Below are positions 27,333-35,744 of a stretch of DNA of 64,000 nucleotides, in pieces. Within the stretch, counting starts at the first letter, position 1. Each line of letters opens with the position of its first letter. The notes beneath the pieces are model-generated. The model saw only the letters and a list, made by a program, of their open reading frames with translations. It was not told where the DNA came from and ran no database searches. Origin of the DNA: Nonomuraea cavernae (lineage in GTDB: Bacteria > Actinomycetota > Actinomycetes > Streptosporangiales > Streptosporangiaceae); the NCBI RefSeq assembly GCF_014646355.1, contig NZ_BMNH01000014.1, positions 1 through 64,000 on the forward strand, read 5' to 3'. The position numbers and the translations under genes are program-made.

Positions 27333-28945
27333 GGGTCCGCGGCAACGACTACCGCGTCCTGCGGCCTCACGAGGGGTACGACCCCACGCTGCGCGTCAGC
27401 GTGATCGTGCCCGCCTACGGCGGCCAGGACAAGCTCGACCTGGTGCTGGCCGCACTGGCCCGGCAGACCTACCCGGAGGACCTGACCGAGGTCATCGTCG
27501 TGGACAACGGCAGCGCGCCGCCGCTGCGGCTGCCCCGCGAGCGCCCGGCCGGCACCCGGCTGATCGTCTGCGAGACCCCCGGCCGGGCCGCCGCCCGCAA
27601 CGCGGGCCTGGCCGCGGCCACCGGCGACGTCATCCACTGGCTCGACTCCGACGTGCTGCTCACCCCGGGCGCGGTCGAGGCGCACATGCGCTGGCACCAC
27701 ACCGCCCCCTACCTGGTCGTGACCGGCTACATCAGGTTCACCGAGGCCCCCGTGCCCGCCGAGCTGCCCGACGACCTGGAGCGGGCCTTCGAGCCGGCCG
27801 AGCCGCACGCCTGGATCATCGACCTGGTGGAGCGGACCAACGGCCTCACCGACAACCCGCAGCGGCCGTTCAGCCTGCACGTCGGCGGCGCCACCTCGGT
27901 CAACGCCCGGCTGGTCGAGGCCGCGGGGCCGATGGACGACGAGCTCATCCTCGGCCAGGACACCGAGATGGGCTACCGGCTGGCGCAGGCCGGAGCGGTG
28001 TTCGTGCCCGAGCCCGAGGCCCGCGCCTACCATCTCGGCCCCACCATGCGGATGCGCGACAAGCAGCCCATCGACCGCGTGAGCCACGCCTTCGTGGCCG
28101 ACCGCATCCCCTCCTACCGGTGGCTGCGCGCCAACCCCGGACGCCAGTGGAAGGTCCCGTACGTCACCGTCCTGCTCGACGGCACCGCCGGCTACGAGAC
28201 CGTACGCGCCACGGTCGACGCCCTGCTGGCCGGGACCGTGCCGGACCTCTCGATCGTTCTGGTCGGCCCGTGGGACTCGGCCGGCCACGAGCGCCGTGCC
28301 CCGCTGACCGACCCCGGCCTCGACCTGGCGCTGATCCACGGCCACTACCGCTACGAAGGCCGGGTGCGGTTCGCGTCCACCGACGAGGCCGACCCGGCCG
28401 TCCCCTTCGTGCTGCGCCTGCCCTCCGGCTGGGTGCCCGGCGAGGACACCCTGGCCAGGCTCCTCGACCTGGCCCGCGACGAGGGCCTCGGCCTGGTCAA
28501 CGTGTTGCTGCGGGAGTCGGCCGACGGCCTGCTGACGGCCCGGCTGGAGCGCGCCTCCGCCTTCGCCAGGGCCCGGATCGTGCTCCGGCCGGGGGAGTGT
28601 CTCGACGACGCGGTCGACGACGTGTCGGGCGTGTCGTGGGTGGAGGCCGAGAGCTACCCCTTCACCACCGAGCCCGCCGTCGTCCTCGGCCGTCGCGGCG
28701 CCCTGCGCGCCAGGACGGAGGCTCAGGAAGAGGCCGCGCGGCTGGCCAAGGAGGTCGAACGGCTGCGCGGCCAGGTCGCCAAGTGGCGTGACGAGGCGGC
28801 CAAGTGGCGCAAGAGCGCCGTCGAACTCCGCCGCGAGGTCGGCTCCCTGCGCCGCCAGCTCGCCGCGGCCAAGCGCGCCCAGCAGGGGTTGCGCGTCGTC
28901 CTGTCCACCACGGTGAAACGCGCGCTCGGCAAGGGGCGCCGCTGA
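27329..28945 (+). CDS. GT2 glycosyltransferase, family A, with C-terminal coiled coil (paralogue 3)
   Basis: The 538-residue protein starts MRVRGNDYRVLRPHEG and follows the family-A plan: VIVPAYG, VVDNGSAPP, HWLDSDV (Ser replaces the middle Ala of the LDAD motif; both Asp remain), MRWHHT and QDTEMGYRLAQAGAVFVPEP. The middle module has LVGPW and ESADGLLTARLERAS, and a coiled coil near 465-515 carries the KWRDEAAKWRKSAVELRREV pattern. The basic tail VKRALGKGRR is similar to the end of paralogue 1. It is coupled to the family-B gene by a 4-base overlap, and its stop lies only 4 bases from the stop of the convergent paralogue 4. Confidence 0.85.
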   Translation: MRVRGNDYRVLRPHEGYDPTLRVSVIVPAYGGQDKLDLVLAALARQTYPEDLTEVIVVDNGSAPPLRLPRERPAGTRLIVCETPGRAAARNAGLAAATGDVIHWLDSDVLLTPGAVEAHMRWHHTAPYLVVTGYIRFTEAPVPAELPDDLERAFEPAEPHAWIIDLVERTNGLTDNPQRPFSLHVGGATSVNARLVEAAGPMDDELILGQDTEMGYRLAQAGAVFVPEPEARAYHLGPTMRMRDKQPIDRVSHAFVADRIPSYRWLRANPGRQWKVPYVTVLLDGTAGYETVRATVDALLAGTVPDLSIVLVGPWDSAGHERRAPLTDPGLDLALIHGHYRYEGRVRFASTDEADPAVPFVLRLPSGWVPGEDTLARLLDLARDEGLGLVNVLLRESADGLLTARLERASAFARARIVLRPGECLDDAVDDVSGVSWVEAESYPFTTEPAVVLGRRGALRARTEAQEEAARLAKEVERLRGQVAKWRDEAAKWRKSAVELRREVGSLRRQLAAAKRAQQGLRVVLSTTVKRALGKGRR

Positions 28946-28949
28946 GCCG

Positions 28950-30434
28950 TCAGCCGGTGCGCAGCGCCGACTTCAGCCGGCCCAGGAGGGTCCGCTCGAC
29001 CGGCTCCTCCGGTGCGGCCGCCACCGGGACCGTCACGGCCGGCGTCGCCGTGGTGGCGGCGGCCGGGGCCGCCGGGGGCCAGTAGCGCTCCGGCGGCACG
29101 TGCCGTACCCCGTGGGTGGTGGCGATGACGGCGTCGAGGTCGTCGTCCGGTGCGGCGAGCAGGTGCGCGCGCCCCAGGGCGGAGGTGCGTTCGAGACGGG
29201 CGGTGCGGCCGTCGGGCAGGTCCACGACGAGCACGCCCGTCAGGTCCTTCTGCACGGTCTCCACCATGCGTTCGAGCGTCGCGCGGTGCAGCGGCACGTC
29301 CACCGGCCCCCGATAGCGGAAGGGCGTCGGCGCGGGCGTGGGCGCGGCCTCGTCGATCAGCCTGATCCGCTCGTCGTGCGCGAACAGGTCGCGCATCAGC
29401 CGCAGCTCGAAGCACGGGTCGCCGAGCACCGAGCGCCGCCCCTCGCGCAACCGCGACCACGGCCCCACCAGCGTCACCGCGACGTCCTGCAGCTTGCCGT
29501 CGAGCGCCGCCGCCACCGCCCGCCGCACGACCGCCTCGGAGGTGTCGGTCACGTCCAGCACGATCTCCACGTACGGGACCAGCCACCGCCGCCCGCGATC
29601 CTTGCGCAGGTCGCGCCGGAGCGGCACGCGGTGCGCGAGGTAGGGCTCCACGACCCGCACGGCCCGCTCCCGGTCGCGGTGCTGCGCCGGCAACCCGAGG
29701 TGTACGGCCTGCGCCTCCAGGTCGGGGACGAACACCACCCCGTGCATGGCCAGCCGGTAGGCGAACTCGGTGTCCTCGCCCCGGGCCACCGTCGGGTCGA
29801 GACCTCCCACGGCGTGGAAGACCTCCCGGGGCAGGGCGAACGTCGGCCCCGTGCACACGTGGTAGGGATTGCGGCTCCGGCGCAGCCCGTCGGTCTTGGC
29901 GATCGTCGCCTCGGTGGAGCTCGCCACCGCCCGGTCCAGGTCGAACAGCTCATCCAGCCGCCGCGCCCGGAACACCTCGTTCGCCGTGAGCGACGGCGCC
30001 TCGACGAACTTCTTCATCCCGATCGTGACCAGGTAGTCGGTCAGGTGGTGCCACCGGGCGAGTGCCTCGATGTGCTCCCGGCAGGCCACCATGTCGGCGT
30101 CGAGCCGCTGGATGATCTCGCCGTCGGCGGCCTTGGCGCCGGTGTTGACGGCGTTGGAGATGCCCCACCCGCTCTCGGTCCTGACGACGCGGGTGTTGTC
30201 GGGCCTGATCTCCGGCAGCCGGATCGGCGGCTCGCTGCCGTCGTCGACGACCAGCACCTCCAGTAGGTGGCCCGGATACGTCTGGGCGGCCAGCGCGGCC
30301 AGCGTCAGCTCCAGGTGCGGTCCGCCGTGCGCCGGAATGACCACGCTCACCGACAGGGCGGGCGACCAGGCGCCGAGCTCGGGCGGCTGCAGTGGTGAAA
30401 AGTCGTTCTGCGTCATCGCGGGACGCGCGCTCAT
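28950..30434 (-). CDS. GT2 glycosyltransferase, family A, Pro/Ala-rich tail (paralogue 4)
   Basis: The 494-residue protein has the family-A GT domain (MTQNDFSPLQPPELGAW, VVIPAHG, VVDDGSEPP, RLDADM, RWHHL, EDTEFAYRLAMHGVVFVPD) and middle module (LVGPW, LERTSALGRAHLLAAPDDDLD). It differs from the other three in ending with an Ala/Pro/Thr-rich linker and a short LLGRLKSALRTG helix in place of the coiled coil. The ATG at 30434 has AGGGGGTCA upstream; an inner ATG at 30416 is also possible. It is transcribed alone, divergent from thrC. Confidence 0.83.
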   Translation of the reverse strand: MSARPAMTQNDFSPLQPPELGAWSPALSVSVVIPAHGGPHLELTLAALAAQTYPGHLLEVLVVDDGSEPPIRLPEIRPDNTRVVRTESGWGISNAVNTGAKAADGEIIQRLDADMVACREHIEALARWHHLTDYLVTIGMKKFVEAPSLTANEVFRARRLDELFDLDRAVASSTEATIAKTDGLRRSRNPYHVCTGPTFALPREVFHAVGGLDPTVARGEDTEFAYRLAMHGVVFVPDLEAQAVHLGLPAQHRDRERAVRVVEPYLAHRVPLRRDLRKDRGRRWLVPYVEIVLDVTDTSEAVVRRAVAAALDGKLQDVAVTLVGPWSRLREGRRSVLGDPCFELRLMRDLFAHDERIRLIDEAAPTPAPTPFRYRGPVDVPLHRATLERMVETVQKDLTGVLVVDLPDGRTARLERTSALGRAHLLAAPDDDLDAVIATTHGVRHVPPERYWPPAAPAAATTATPAVTVPVAAAPEEPVERTLLGRLKSALRTG

Positions 30435-30565
30435 GATGGTGACCCCCTGGCGCGACCTTATCGACAGTTGCTGAGAATTTCCTCAATTGCGGCATGTCCG
30501 ACCATGGCCACGCCGCCCCGGCGGTCCGGGGCCCTCCGGCCGACCGTCCCCTCCCGGGCACCCCG

Positions 30566-30571
30566 TACACT
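30566..30571 (+). promoter_or_regulatory. Candidate -10 element of thrC
   Basis: TACACT, a good TAnnnT match, would start transcription near 30578, about 25 bases before the thrC ATG. It suggests that thrC has its own promoter now that it is separated from hom. The -35 is not clear. Confidence 0.4.
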
Positions 30572-30602
30572 TTGTGCCTGACAACGCAGGTAGGGAGTCA
30601 TC

Positions 30603-31661
30603 ATGAGCAGGTCGTGGCGTGGCCTCATCGAGGAGTACCGTGAGCGGCTTCCGGTCACCACGAAGACGCCCGTCATCACGCTGCTCGAGGGCGGCACCCC
30701 ACTGGTGCCCGCGCACCGTGTCTCGGCCCTCACCGGATGTGACGTCTACCTCAAGGTCGAGGGCGCCAACCCGACGGGCAGCTTCAAGGACCGTGGCATG
30801 ACCATGGCCATCAGCAAGGCCGTCGAAGAGGGCGCCAAGGCGGTCATCTGCGCCTCCACCGGCAACACCTCGGCCTCGGCCGCCGCCTACGCGGTGCGCG
30901 CCGGGCTCACCTGCGCCGTCCTGGTGCCGCGAGGCAAGATCGCGATGGGCAAGCTGGCCCAGGCGCTCGTCCACGGAGCCACCCTGCTGCAGGTCGAGGG
31001 GTCGTTCGACGACTGCCTGGAGATGACCCGCAAGCTGTCCTCCAGCTACCCGATCGCGCTGGTCAACTCGGTCAACCCGTTCCGGCTCCAGGGCCAGAAG
31101 ACCGCCGCCTTCGAGATCGTCGACACGCTGGGCGACGCGCCCGACATCCACTGCATCCCCGTGGGCAACGCGGGCAACATCTCGGCCTACTGGATGGGCT
31201 ACCGCGAATACCTCACCGACGGGGTGTCGTCGAAGGCGCCCCGGATGTTCGGCTTCCAGGCCAGCGGGTCCGCGCCCATCGTCAACGGCGCCCCGGTCGC
31301 CCATCCCCACACGATCGCCACCGCCATCCGCATCGGCAACCCGGCCTCCTGGCAGCTCGCCATCGCGGCGCGTGACGAGTCGGGCGGCGACATCCAGTCG
31401 GTGACCGACCGCCAGATCGCCGCCGCGTACAAACTGCTGGCCCAGGAGGAGGGCGTGTTCGTCGAGCTCGCCTCGGCGGCCAGCGTGGCCGGTCTGCTGC
31501 AGGCGCACGCGCGGGGGCTGATCGAGCCGGGCCAGCGCATCGTCTGCACGGTCACCGGCAACGGTCTCAAGGACCCCGACTGGGCCATCGCGGGCGCCCC
31601 GGCCCCGATCACGATCCCCGTCGACGTCCAGGCCGCGGCGGGCGCGCTCAACCTCGCCTGA
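30603..31661 (+). CDS. thrC: Threonine synthase
   Basis: The 352-residue PLP enzyme converts O-phosphohomoserine to threonine. The PLP lysine lies in NPTGSFKDRGM (Lys62), with ASTGNTSASAAAYA and the phosphate-cradling PVGNAGNISAYW, typical of the shorter class of ThrC. The ATG follows AGGTAGGGA. Although the next pathway gene is thrB, 166 bases with a hairpin and tandem repeats lie between them, so the two are not tightly coupled. Hom, which normally precedes it, is 10 kb upstream. Confidence 0.97.
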   Translation: MSRSWRGLIEEYRERLPVTTKTPVITLLEGGTPLVPAHRVSALTGCDVYLKVEGANPTGSFKDRGMTMAISKAVEEGAKAVICASTGNTSASAAAYAVRAGLTCAVLVPRGKIAMGKLAQALVHGATLLQVEGSFDDCLEMTRKLSSSYPIALVNSVNPFRLQGQKTAAFEIVDTLGDAPDIHCIPVGNAGNISAYWMGYREYLTDGVSSKAPRMFGFQASGSAPIVNGAPVAHPHTIATAIRIGNPASWQLAIAARDESGGDIQSVTDRQIAAAYKLLAQEEGVFVELASAASVAGLLQAHARGLIEPGQRIVCTVTGNGLKDPDWAIAGAPAPITIPVDVQAAAGALNLA

Positions 31662-31681
31662 CGCCGCGTACGCGCGCGGCG
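31662..31681 (+). terminator. Hairpin after thrC
   Basis: CGCCGCG/CGCGGCG with a 6-base loop (31662-31668 with 31675-31681) begins at the thrC stop. It is a short but all-GC stem without a T tract, so it may terminate or only stabilise the 3' end. Confidence 0.45.
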
Positions 31682-31711
31682 ACACTCGTCCGGACAGTCA
31701 TCCGGACGTTC

Positions 31712-31774
31712 ATCCGCACGACCTATCCGCACGACCCATCCGCACGACCCATCCGCACGACCATCTGCACGACC
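31712..31774. repeat. 13-bp tandem repeat between thrC and thrB
   Basis: About five copies of ATCCGCACGACC(C/T), starting at 31712, 31725, 31738, 31751 and 31763; the last copies are 12 bp long and the fifth has one change (ATCTGCACGACC). A degenerate relative (CATCCGGACGTT) precedes them at 31699-31710. No protein is encoded. Confidence 0.9.
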
Positions 31775-31827
31775 TCGGCGTGGTTCGGCCGCGCGCGGGA
31801 TCGCGGACCGAGAGGGAAGTCTGACCG

Positions 31828-32736
31828 ATGAGCACCGTGGTGATCCACGTGCCGGCGACGTCGGCCAATCTGGGGCCCGGGTTCGACTCCCTGGGCCTGG
31901 CGCTGGGGCTGCACGACGAGGTCGAGGCGACGCTCACCGGTGAGCCGGGCGTCCGCGTGACCGTCGAGGGTGAGGGCGCCGGCGAGCTCGATCTCGGCGA
32001 GGGCCATCTGGTCGTCAAGGCCATGCGCAAGGCGTTCGACCGGATGGGCATGGCGCAGCCCGCCGGGATCCGCCTGCACTGCCGCAACCGGATCCCCCAC
32101 GCCAGGGGGCTCGGCTCGTCGTCCGCGGCGATCTGCGCGGGCCTGCTCGCCGCGCGCGCCCTGGCCGGCGAGGGCGAGTTGTCGGACGACGAGGTGTTCG
32201 CGCTCGCCACTGAGATGGAGGGCCACCCCGACAACGTGGCTCCGTGCCTGGCCGGAGGGCTGACCGTCGCCTGGACCGAGCACTCGGGCGCACCGCGTAT
32301 GGTGAAACTAATCCCCGATGCGCGCATCCGGCCCGTCGTGATCGTTCCGGCGACGCGACTGGCCACCGAGACCGCTCGGGGGCTTCTTCCGAAGGACGTG
32401 CCCCACAAGGACGCCTCCTTCAACGCCGGCCGGACCGCGCTGCTGATCGCGGCGTTGCTCCAGATGCCGGATCGCGAGCTACTGCTGGCCGCGACGGAAG
32501 ATCGGCTCCACCAGGAATACCGCGCGCCTGCGATGCCGCGGAGTGCGGATCTGGTAGAACGTCTCCGTGCAGTGGGCGTGCCCGCGGTCGTCTCGGGGGC
32601 GGGTCCCACGGTTCTTGCGTTTTCGACACCGGATTCGCAGGATTTGATCGCGCCAGAAGTGGGTAATGACTGGCACATCCAGCAAATGGACGTCGACCCG
32701 GTTGGTGCGAACGTTCAGTTCCCCGAGACACGCTGA
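31828..32736 (+). CDS. thrB: Homoserine kinase
   Basis: The 302-residue GHMP kinase phosphorylates homoserine for threonine synthesis. The N-terminal VPATSANLGPGFDSLGLAL, the ATP loop PHARGLGSSSAAICAG and the C-terminal SGAGPTVLAF are the three GHMP motifs. The ATG at 31828 begins MSTVVIHVPATSAN; GAGGGAAG lies 8-15 bases upstream. It precedes rho as in many actinomycetes, but a 453-base gap separates them. Confidence 0.96.
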   Translation: MSTVVIHVPATSANLGPGFDSLGLALGLHDEVEATLTGEPGVRVTVEGEGAGELDLGEGHLVVKAMRKAFDRMGMAQPAGIRLHCRNRIPHARGLGSSSAAICAGLLAARALAGEGELSDDEVFALATEMEGHPDNVAPCLAGGLTVAWTEHSGAPRMVKLIPDARIRPVVIVPATRLATETARGLLPKDVPHKDASFNAGRTALLIAALLQMPDRELLLAATEDRLHQEYRAPAMPRSADLVERLRAVGVPAVVSGAGPTVLAFSTPDSQDLIAPEVGNDWHIQQMDVDPVGANVQFPETR

Positions 32737-33189
32737 TGACACTTAGACCTTCAGGGAATAGTCGTGTGCGCTGGTGATGTTAGGCTGATAGCCGCACCAG
32801 ATGCCCCCTTGGTGGGTGCGTGCTTGTCAGCCATGCATTGCTGCATTGTGCTTCACGCCGTGAGGCGTGGGCGGCGCGGCTGTCTCCCCGGAATCCGTTA
32901 CCTCCGGTTGGCCCACACCCGGTTGGCCCAAAGTGAGGCGGCGACGACGGGGGCTTGCGCGTTCGAATCACCTCGACATCTGGCTGGCGACAGCAATCTG
33001 GGGGGTGTCTTCCACGCGTCACCGTCCTGTGACGGCCTGGACGAGCCCCTCCCCAAGAGTGGCGGCCGTCCCCAGCGACGGCCGAAGATCGCAAAGTGCA
33101 CCCCGACCCGGTCTGCGCCGGATCGCAAGCACCTCCGGGACGCCCGGCGGAACAAAACCGGGGCCCGACCCCTGGGAAGGACCTTTTAG
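32737..33189 (+). promoter_or_regulatory. Long 5' leader and promoter region of rho
   Basis: No gene is seen in these 453 bases. An extended -10 element TGTTAGGCT (32778-32786) would give a leader of about 400 bases. The leader contains a CACGCC-GTGA-GGCGTG hairpin with a GNRA loop (32854-32869), a direct repeat CCGGTTGGCCCA (32904-32915 and 32919-32930), CCGTC-CTGT-GACGG (33022-33035) and CGGCCGTC-N6-GACGGCCG (33063-33084). A GGAAGGA SD precedes the TTG. Rho is self-regulated through its leader in other bacteria; the same is plausible here. Confidence 0.5.
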
Positions 33190-35241
33190 TTGAGCGACAC
33201 CACCGAACTCCTCTCCGACGCACCAGGCTCGCCTGCGCAGCCGGCGTCCGGCGACACCCCCACCCGCGCCGTGGCCAAGCCCCGTGCGCGTCGCTCCGGC
33301 ACCGGCCTCTCCGCCAAGGTGCTGCCCGAGCTGCAGAAGATGGCCGCCGAGCTGGGCATCAGCGGCACCGGACGGATGCGGAAGAGCCAGCTCATCGCGG
33401 CCATCCAGGAGAAGCAGGGCGTCGGTTCCGGAGACAGCGCACCTGCTCCCGTGGCCGAGGCACCGGCAGTGGCCGCGGCCACCGCCGAGGCGGCGCCCGT
33501 GACCGAGCGTCCGGCTCGTGCCCGCAGGGAACGCTCCCGCGCCAAGACCGTCGAGGAGCCCGCTGCGCAGGCCGCCGAGCCGGTCGTCACCGCGCCCGAG
33601 CCCGTGGCCGCACCGGCCGAGCCGGTCGTCGAGCAGACCTCTCAGCCCGCCGACACCGGTCACGGTGACCCGCGCGGCGACCGGGGCGAGAGCCGGCGTG
33701 AGCGCCGCAGCCGCGGCGAGCGCCGCGACCGGGGCGAGCGTTCCGGCAACGACCGCGGTGAGAGCGGCCGCGATGGCGGTCGTGACAGTGCTCGTGACAG
33801 TGCTCGTGACAGTGGCCGCGACAGCGGTCGTGACGGCCGCGATGGTGGTCGTGACGGCGGCCGCGATGGTGGTCGTGACGGTGGCCGTGACGGCTCCCGC
33901 GGCGAGGGCGGACGCTCCGACCAGCGGGTCGACTCCGGCAGCCGCTCCGACCAGCGGAGCGACCAGCGCAATGACCAGCGGGGCGACCAGCGGGGCGACG
34001 ACGACGACCGCGGCGGCCGTGGTCGTCGGGGCCGCTTCAGGGAGCGCAACCGTGGCCGTGGCCGCGACCGCTTCGACAGCAGCGAGCCCGTGATCGGCGA
34101 GGACGACGTTCTCATCCCGATCGCCGGCATCCTCGACATCCTCGACAACTACGCGTTCGTCAGGACGAGCGGCTACCTGCCGGGCAGCAACGACGTCTAC
34201 GTCTCGCTCGCCCAGATCCGCCGCAACGGCCTGCGCAAGGGCGACGTCATCACCGGCGCCGTCCGCCAGCCGCGCGACGGTGAGCGCCGCGAGAAGTTCA
34301 ACGCCCTGGTCCGCCTCGACACCGTCAACGGCATGGACCCGGAGCAGGCCCGCAACCGGCCCGACTTCAACAAGCTCACCCCGCTCTACCCGCAGGAGCG
34401 CCTGCGCCTCGAGACCGAGCCGAACATCCTCACCACGCGGATCATCGACCTCGTCTCGCCGATCGGCAAGGGCCAGCGCGGCCTCATCGTCTCGCCGCCC
34501 AAGGCCGGCAAGACGATGGTGCTCCAGTCGATCGCCAACGCGATCACCCGCAACAACCCCGAGTGCCACCTGATGGTCGTGCTCGTGGACGAGCGGCCCG
34601 AAGAGGTCACCGACATGCAGCGGTCGGTCAAGGGCGAGGTCATCCACTCGACCTTCGACCGTCCGGCCGAGGACCACACCACGGTCGCCGAGCTCGCCAT
34701 CGAGCGGGCCAAGCGCCTGGTGGAGCTGGGCCACGACGTGGTCGTCCTGCTCGACTCGATCACCCGTCTCGGCCGCGCCTACAACCTGGCGGCCCCGGCG
34801 TCCGGTCGCATCCTGTCGGGTGGTGTCGACTCCACGGCCCTCTACCCGCCCAAGCGCTTCTTCGGCGCCGCTCGCAACATCGAGAACGGCGGCTCGCTGA
34901 CGATCCTCGCCACGGCCCTGGTCGAGACCGGGTCCAAGATGGACGAGGTCATCTTCGAGGAGTTCAAGGGCACCGGCAACATGGAGCTCAAGCTCAACCG
35001 CTCCCTGGCCGACAAGCGCATCTTCCCCGCGGTGGACGTCGACGCGTCCGGCACCCGTAAGGAAGAGATCCTGATGGCCAAGGACGAGCTTCAGATCGTC
35101 TGGAAGCTCCGCAGGGTCCTCCACGCGCTGGACATGCAGCAGGCTCTGGAGCTTCTCCTGGAGAAGATGAAGGAGACCAAGTCCAACGCCGAGTTCCTCC
35201 TGCAGGTCCAGAAGACCACGGTGAGCAACGACCGCGACTGA
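33190..35241 (+). CDS. rho: Transcription termination factor Rho
   Basis: The 683-residue hexameric RNA helicase ends transcription of untranslated RNA. Order of parts: N-terminal Rho-N domain (residues about 38-80), a long Ala/Pro/Glu then Arg/Asp/Gly-rich insert (about 80-295) as is usual in actinomycetes, the cold-shock-like RNA-binding domain (about 300-370), and the RecA-like motor with Walker A SPPKAGKTM, VVLVDERPEEV, the Q-loop and the LNRSLADKRIFPA end. The insert contains a run of RDGGRDGG and RDSARDS units. The start is TTG at 33190 with GGAAGGA 8 bases upstream. A strong terminator follows. Confidence 0.97.
   Translation: MSDTTELLSDAPGSPAQPASGDTPTRAVAKPRARRSGTGLSAKVLPELQKMAAELGISGTGRMRKSQLIAAIQEKQGVGSGDSAPAPVAEAPAVAAATAEAAPVTERPARARRERSRAKTVEEPAAQAAEPVVTAPEPVAAPAEPVVEQTSQPADTGHGDPRGDRGESRRERRSRGERRDRGERSGNDRGESGRDGGRDSARDSARDSGRDSGRDGRDGGRDGGRDGGRDGGRDGSRGEGGRSDQRVDSGSRSDQRSDQRNDQRGDQRGDDDDRGGRGRRGRFRERNRGRGRDRFDSSEPVIGEDDVLIPIAGILDILDNYAFVRTSGYLPGSNDVYVSLAQIRRNGLRKGDVITGAVRQPRDGERREKFNALVRLDTVNGMDPEQARNRPDFNKLTPLYPQERLRLETEPNILTTRIIDLVSPIGKGQRGLIVSPPKAGKTMVLQSIANAITRNNPECHLMVVLVDERPEEVTDMQRSVKGEVIHSTFDRPAEDHTTVAELAIERAKRLVELGHDVVVLLDSITRLGRAYNLAAPASGRILSGGVDSTALYPPKRFFGAARNIENGGSLTILATALVETGSKMDEVIFEEFKGTGNMELKLNRSLADKRIFPAVDVDASGTRKEEILMAKDELQIVWKLRRVLHALDMQQALELLLEKMKETKSNAEFLLQVQKTTVSNDRD
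33770..33905. repeat. Degenerate short tandem repeat inside rho (Arg-Asp-Ser/Gly-rich)
   Basis: Repeats of CGTGACAG(T/C)G and CGTGACGGTGGC-like units, 12-15 bp, encode RDSARDSGRDGGRDGG runs in the intrinsically disordered insert of Rho. The reading frame is kept throughout. Length is likely to vary between strains. Confidence 0.75.
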
Positions 35242-35250
35242 CGCACCATC

Positions 35251-35288
35251 CGAAAGGGGCGGCCCGGGATCACCGGCCGCCCCTTTCG
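35251..35288 (+). terminator. Terminator after rho
   Basis: A perfect 14-bp stem (35251-35264 with 35275-35288) with a 10-base loop lies 10 bases after the rho stop. The arms begin and end with CGAAAGGGG/CCCCTTTCG, so the distal arm supplies a short T run. Confidence 0.85.
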
Positions 35289-35435
35289 CATGACTCGACC
35301 CGCGAGGGAATGCATCGTGGCCTGGGATGGTTTCAGTGTCTGGCACACTGGTAGCTGACCCGTAGCGGTTCCGGTTCCCGCCCCACGCGAGAGCGTCACA
35401 TGGCGACCCGGCGACCGCACCCCGAAAGGACAGCG

Positions 35436-35654
35436 ATGAAGCGCGACATTCACCCTGACTACAACGTGACCCAGGTCACCTGCACCTGTGGCAACACGTT
35501 CACCACCCGCAGCACTGCCAAGAACGGCAGCATCCACGCCGACGTCTGCTCGGCCTGCCACCCGTTCTACACCGGCAAGCAGAAGATCCTCGACACCGGC
35601 GGCCGGGTGGCCCGCTTCGAGAAGCGCTTCGGCAAGAAGTCCGCGGGCAAGTAG
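35436..35654 (+). CDS. rpmE: 50S ribosomal protein L31 (zinc-binding form)
   Basis: The 72-residue protein starts MKRDIHPDYNVTQVTC and has the Cys motif of the zinc-containing form (CTCGNTF ... CSACHPFYTGKQK), so it is the C+ paralogue that serves as a zinc store and is replaced under zinc shortage. GAAAGGA precedes the ATG at 35436. It lies between two strong hairpins and is probably transcribed as a single gene from its own promoter in 35289-35435. Confidence 0.96.
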   Translation: MKRDIHPDYNVTQVTCTCGNTFTTRSTAKNGSIHADVCSACHPFYTGKQKILDTGGRVARFEKRFGKKSAGK

Positions 35655-35663
35655 CTTCACCGA

Positions 35664-35700
35664 CGCCGGCCCGGACGCACCACGGTGCGCCGGGTCGGCG
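35664..35700 (+). terminator. Terminator after rpmE
   Basis: A 16-bp GC-rich stem (35664-35680 with 35685-35700) with a one-base bulge at 35675, one G-T pair and a 4-base loop starts 9 bases after the rpmE stop. prfA begins 45 bases later, so some read-through is possible. Confidence 0.75.
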
Positions 35701-35744
35701 TTGTTGGTGAACGGCCCGCCCACATCCAGACAGAAGGACCCACG

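Noticed and set aside
32780..33223. Short frames in the rho leader (both strands)
   Set aside because: No convincing SD or codon pattern, and several hairpins cross them; treated as leader RNA, though a tiny upstream reading frame cannot be excluded.
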